Of a stretch of 59,434 bases of DNA, positions 56,830 through 59,434 are shown piece by piece. Numbering within the stretch: position 1 is the first letter of the stretch; every line of letters begins with the position of its first letter. The DNA lies in contig NZ_MVAG01000074.1 of the NCBI RefSeq assembly GCF_002177115.1, positions 1 through 59,434 of the forward strand, read 5' to 3'. Below the pieces are notes generated by a model that worked only from the letters and a program-made list of their open reading frames with translations, was not told the origin of the DNA and did not search any database. The DNA comes from Chryseobacterium mucoviscidosis (lineage in GTDB: Bacteria; Bacteroidota; Bacteroidia; Flavobacteriales; Weeksellaceae). The translations under genes were made by a program, and so were the position numbers.

Positions 56830-57183
56830 ATGCTAAGCGAACAAGAACTTCTTAAATTGTTACTTCCTGAATTTTTAGTTGAACACTTTGATATCCTCAA
56901 AGCAGAAACTCATGATGCAGAACTTCATCTTTATTTTGAAGAAAAAAGCAGTATTCCTCATGAATTTAAAGAAAGACAGTTGGAATCGAAGGGCTTTTTA
57001 CCTGAAATCATTATAGATGATTATCCATCACGGGGGTAAAATCGTAAAACTTCATGTGAAAAGAAGAAGATGGACTGATAAATCCTCTGGTGAAATCCTT
57101 CAAAGAGACTGGTAGTTGGTAGCGAAAGGAGCACGCATGACAAAGGATTTAGCAGGCTTCTTAAAAAAAATTAGCCGACACTA
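56830..57183 (+). pseudogene. ISAon1-type N-terminal ORF (orfA), frameshifted
   Basis: The ATG at 56830 opens MLSEQELLKLLLPEFLVEHF, the N-terminal region of ISAon1-family elements. Translation stops at 57037-57039 after a run of five G's (57032-57036). Dropping one G restores RGKIVKLHVKRRRWTDKSSG and then an in-frame TAG at 57113-57115, after which KGARMTKDLAGFLKKIS continues to a TAA. The gene thus carries a one-base insertion and a nonsense codon. Confidence 0.75.
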
Positions 57184-58154
57184 AAGCTCTTCCCCTAAAA
57201 GTCATAGCAGATTTTTTCGGGATCAAAGGCAAGACCTTTCAGAGGCAATACAAGAATAAACTCAGCGAGTATCATAGCTGGGAACAGAAACGACACGCAG
57301 AAGACTGGATCATTTACCCTGAAAATCTCTCATCATCTTTATCCTTAGATGAAGTGGCACTCTCTGACGGAGAACTCTACACGGTGCTTACCTCCAAGAC
57401 TGCACGAGGCTGGAAAGGAAGCATTGTTGCCATCATAAAAGGTACCCGGAGTGATTTTGTCATCACACATCTTTTAAAAATCAGCAGAAAACTTCGGATG
57501 AAGGTAAATGAAATTACTTTGGATATGGCGGGTTCCATGAAGCGTATTGCCCAACGCTGCTTCCCTGGTGCAACACCGGTAATTGACCGCTTTCATGTTC
57601 AGAAGCTGGCTACAGAAGCCCTTCAGGAAATTAGGATCAGACATCGTTGGGATGCTATTGAAATGGAAAATACGGCAACGCAAGGACTGGAGCATGAAAA
57701 AAACTCAGGTACAGAAATATTTGAAAACGGTGATTCACGCAAACAGCTTTTAGCAAGAAGCCGGTATTTGCTTTATAAAAGCCGTGAAAAATGGACACTT
57801 TCCCAAAAACAAAGAGCTGCTATTCTTTTTGCTCAGTATCCCGATCTGGAGAAAGCATATCAATTGACCGATGGACTGCGAAAGATTTATAATCAGAATA
57901 TTCCAAAATCATTGGCGATGACTAAACTGGCACATTGGTTCAAAGAGGTGGAAGAAGCAGATTTTAAATCTTTTTCTACCTTAAGAAAAACAATAATAAA
58001 TCATTACAGGGATATTTTAAGCTATTTTCATCAAAGAAGCACCAATGCCGCTGCGGAATCTTTTAATGCCAAAATAAAAAACTTCAGAATGCAGCTGCGG
58101 GGAGTAAAAGACAGAACTTTCTTTCTATTCAGATTAACTAAACTTTTTGCATAG
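57165..58154 (+). CDS. ISL3-type transposase of the ISAon1 element
   Basis: A frame open from 57165 to the TAG at 58152-58154 (329 codons) with no ATG at its beginning; the first usual start codon is a GTG at 57354, which would give 266 residues. Upstream residues VIADFFGIKGKTFQRQYKNK look like a real HTH, so the protein probably begins further up, perhaps by frameshift from orfA at the A8 run (57163-57170). The DDE residues lie in ITLDMAGSM, TPVIDRFHVQKL and NAAAESFNAKIKNF, typical of ISL3 transposases. The domain appears intact, but the orfA partner is broken. Confidence 0.75.
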   Translation, partial: KKLADTKALPLKVIADFFGIKGKTFQRQYKNKLSEYHSWEQKRHAEDWIIYPENLSSSLSLDEVALSDGELYTVLTSKTARGWKGSIVAIIKGTRSDFVITHLLKISRKLRMKVNEITLDMAGSMKRIAQRCFPGATPVIDRFHVQKLATEALQEIRIRHRWDAIEMENTATQGLEHEKNSGTEIFENGDSRKQLLARSRYLLYKSREKWTLSQKQRAAILFAQYPDLEKAYQLTDGLRKIYNQNIPKSLAMTKLAHWFKEVEEADFKSFSTLRKTIINHYRDILSYFHQRSTNAAAESFNAKIKNFRMQLRGVKDRTFFLFRLTKLFA

Positions 58155-58179
58155 CCCCCAAGTTTTGCGCTTGATCCCG

Positions 58180-58183
58180 ATAT
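58180..58183. repeat. Right 4-bp target duplication (ATAT) of the IS
   Basis: ATAT directly after the IS end bases CG (58178-58179), matching 56774-56777. Confidence 0.6.
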
Positions 58184-58224
58184 AGCAGCAACACATGAAA
58201 ACTAATATAAACAAAAAACCTCAT
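58180..58224 (-). pseudogene. 5' part of GIY-YIG nuclease gene
   Basis: Fifteen codons from ATG at 58224: MRFFVYISFHVLLLY, the usual FVYI opening of UPF0213 GIY-YIG nucleases. The ATG lies inside the 3' stem arm of the tRNA-Arg terminator, and the next codons use the terminator T-run (AGGTTTTTTGTTTAT). The frame is cut by the IS and continues at 56773. Confidence 0.8.
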
Positions 58225-58239
58225 AACAAAGCTATGAGG
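58208..58239 (-). terminator. tRNA-Arg terminator containing the GIY-YIG start codon
   Basis: A 7-bp stem CCTCATA (58219-58225) against TATGAGG (58233-58239) with a 7-nt loop, then TTTTTTG on the minus strand. The GIY-YIG ATG (58222-58224) is within the stem. Confidence 0.75.
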
Positions 58240-58240
58240 C

Positions 58241-58277
58241 TTAAGTGAGCGCGAAAGGATTCGAACCTTTGACCGTC
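58241..58277 (-). repeat. Right direct repeat, 3' part of tRNA-Arg
   Basis: Thirty-seven bases identical to 56507-56543. It is part of the intact tRNA-Arg gene and the bases just after it, and marks the right boundary of the GIY-YIG unit. Confidence 0.85.
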
Positions 58278-58319
58278 TGCTTAGAAGGCAGATGCTCTAT
58301 CCAGCTGAGCTACGCACCC
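58246..58319 (-). tRNA. tRNA-Arg (anticodon TCT)
   Basis: A 74-nt cloverleaf. The acceptor stem GGGTGCG/CGCGCTC (two G-T pairs) has discriminator A. The D-arm is GCTC...GAGC, the anticodon stem TCTGC/GCAGA with loop CTTCTAA, and the T-arm AAAGG-TTCGAAT-CCTTT. CCA is not encoded. It reads AGA/AGG codons and lies 8 bp after tRNA-Pro on the same strand. Confidence 0.95.
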
Positions 58320-58327
58320 TAAAATTG

Positions 58328-58402
58328 TCGGGGCGGCAGGATTCGAACCTGCGACCTCCTGGTCCCAAACCAGGCGCGATGACCGGACTACGCTACGCCC
58401 CG
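58328..58402 (-). tRNA. tRNA-Pro (anticodon TGG)
   Basis: A 75-nt cloverleaf with acceptor stem CGGGGCG/CGCCCCG, discriminator A, anticodon stem CCTGG/CCAGG with loop TTTGGGA, and T-arm GCAGG-TTCGAAT-CCTGC. It reads CCN proline codons. It is first in a tRNA-Pro/tRNA-Arg operon whose promoter should lie in 58403-58560. Confidence 0.95.
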
Positions 58403-58570
58403 ATTGAGGTCATCTTTTTAACAAGAATTACCTTGTTTTTTGTGGTTGCAAATGTATAAACTTTTTTTGAATTATGAAAGTAAAATTGAAATAATTTTTG
58501 GTTAATTTTTTGAACATCTGTTTTTGTTATCTTTACCTGTTTAATAACCATTATTTTAGATGAAATTTAA

Positions 58571-58936
58571 ATGAAAAATAAAATTTTGTTTTTATTCATT
58601 CTTTTGCTTGTGATTTCGTTTGTTTATAATTTCTATTTGGAACGAAGGCTATGCGTGACTATTTCAAAAATACAAACTGAAAACATCAGAAGTTTAGAAC
58701 ACCATTCCAATAAAAATTTCTATCAGTATGGAATTGAAAATATAGGTAAAAATTTACAACAGGAATTATTAGAAATGAAAATTGATCAATGCAGACTGAA
58801 CGTTAGAAAAGATTTATTTTACATTTTTCAGGATAAAGTTGTTTATATTGGAAATGATAAAAAATGCTTAATGATAAAGGTTGGTTATCATTTTTATGGG
58901 GCTTTGTTTTATATCAAAGGATTTCAGAACATCTAA
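58571..58936 (+). CDS. Hypothetical small membrane-anchored protein
   Basis: A 121-residue protein with one N-terminal hydrophobic segment (MKNKILFLFILLLVISFVYN) that could be an anchor or uncleaved signal, then a basic soluble domain with three Cys. No family recognised. It lies between the tRNA operon and a second small ORF, in a region shaped by mobile elements. Confidence 0.55.
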   Translation: MKNKILFLFILLLVISFVYNFYLERRLCVTISKIQTENIRSLEHHSNKNFYQYGIENIGKNLQQELLEMKIDQCRLNVRKDLFYIFQDKVVYIGNDKKCLMIKVGYHFYGALFYIKGFQNI

Positions 58937-58993
58937 ATTCATAATTCTGCGGAGCAAAACATAATGTAAGAGTTAAAAGCTAAACTAAAACAA

Positions 58994-59326
58994 ATGACCA
59001 TTACTAATTTACATATAATTGATTGGTATGACGATATTATCACATCAGTAGTTTCGTTTGAAAAGGACGTGTATCTATTTCATTGTATTCACAAAAACTT
59101 TAAAACTCATGAGAAGACATACTATTGCGTGAAGATCAATGAAATATCATTCTTACGGATTGAATCAATTCTGGTAAACCTTAAAACCTTTAAGAGAAAA
59201 GAGTGGAATATTATTAATGAATTTTTTAGAAGTAATAATAAAAAAGAGAATGCTTTTTTAGTAAAATCAACATCTTTATCAATGGGTGAAAATGGATCAG
59301 TCTCAAAAGTTGGGGAGGAATGTTAA
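58994..59326 (+). CDS. Hypothetical protein truncated by an IS
   Basis: A 110-codon ORF (TITNLHIIDWYDDIITSVVS...). Its last 11 codons (NGSVSKVGEEC) fall within the left end of the IS element starting at 59294, so the original C-terminus is lost. No family recognised; the native length cannot be known from this window. Confidence 0.5.
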   Translation: MTITNLHIIDWYDDIITSVVSFEKDVYLFHCIHKNFKTHEKTYYCVKINEISFLRIESILVNLKTFKRKEWNIINEFFRSNNKKENAFLVKSTSLSMGENGSVSKVGEEC

Positions 59327-59434
59327 GTAGTTTTATCTTTGTATAATGCTAAACGATCAAGAATTACTAAAGTTTTTGCTTCCACCATACTTAGTGGATT
59401 ATTTTGATATTGTGAAATTTGAAGAAAAAGAAGA
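59294..59434 (+). mobile_element. Left end of a second ISAon1-type element (runs off window)
   Basis: GGATCAGTCTCAAAAGTTGG repeats the left end of the first IS with a few changes, followed by the same spacing to an ATG. The element continues past the window end. Confidence 0.8.
59346..59434 (+). CDS. ISAon1-type orfA, partial
   Basis: The ATG at 59346 opens MLNDQELLKFLLPPYLVDYF, related to but clearly different from the orfA at 56830 (MLSEQELLKLLLPEFLVEHF). The two elements are therefore different members of one family, not recent copies. The frame is open to the window end, so intactness is unknown. Confidence 0.75.
   Translation, partial: MLNDQELLKFLLPPYLVDYFDIVKFEEKE

Overview
The window looks like chromosome of a flavobacterium close to Chryseobacterium (Bacteroidota, Weeksellaceae type). 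Supporting signs are low GC, A-rich rather than Shine-Dalgarno-like leaders, TAnnTTTG-type -7 promoter words, SusC/SusD and TonB receptors, type IX secretion (T9SS) C-terminal sorting domains, an S46 dipeptidyl-peptidase and an ISAon1-type insertion sequence. The genus is inferred from gene content; no marker gene proves it.

Layout. 1-9500: mostly minus-strand small or poorly known proteins: a membrane alpha/beta-hydrolase-like protein, a PH/GRAM-like membrane protein, a PP2C-like phosphatase, an Imm22-like immunity protein, one gene broken by an in-frame TGA (5560-6222), a DUF389 membrane protein and several hypotheticals. 9553-20296: a complete minus-strand Kdp potassium-uptake locus (response regulator, two tiny ORFs, kdpF, kdpA, kdpB, kdpC, a porin, a KdpD sensor half and a separate histidine kinase). 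Its wiring is unusual: KdpD is split and the only response regulator is an NtrC-type sigma-54 activator, not KdpE. 20434-34352: M16 peptidase, a translationally coupled acetyltransferase/polysaccharide deacetylase pair, an S46 peptidase with a DPP11-type arginine, an NlpE-like lipoprotein, an MgtC-family protein, an LRR/T9SS surface protein and LigA. 34595-45223: a TonB receptor, glycerophosphodiesterase, SusC, SusD and a calcineurin-like phosphoesterase, together suggesting uptake and hydrolysis of a phosphate ester. 45381-48481: an SDR reductase, a stretch of about 640 bp full of repeats, PrmA and an SH3-like secreted protein. 48658-56454: three overlapping minus-strand genes (two with HTH motifs) diverging from three secreted tail-fibre/T9SS-like proteins, then a TPR-TM-AraC regulator. 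56507-59434: tRNA-Pro and tRNA-Arg genes, a tRNA-Arg fragment, a GIY-YIG nuclease gene split by an ISAon1-type element, two small ORFs, and the start of a second related IS running off the end.

The most interesting structure is at 56507-58319. With the IS and one 4-bp ATAT duplication removed, a complete 84-codon GIY-YIG ORF reappears in frame. Its start codon lies inside the terminator stem of an intact tRNA-Arg(TCT), and its stop codon lies inside the D-arm of a second, partial copy of the same tRNA. The unit is therefore bounded by direct repeats of tRNA 3' part plus terminator, with a period of about 328 bp. This looks like a minimal tRNA-associated nuclease element later hit by an IS. 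No CRISPR array, rRNA gene, restriction system or prophage was seen.
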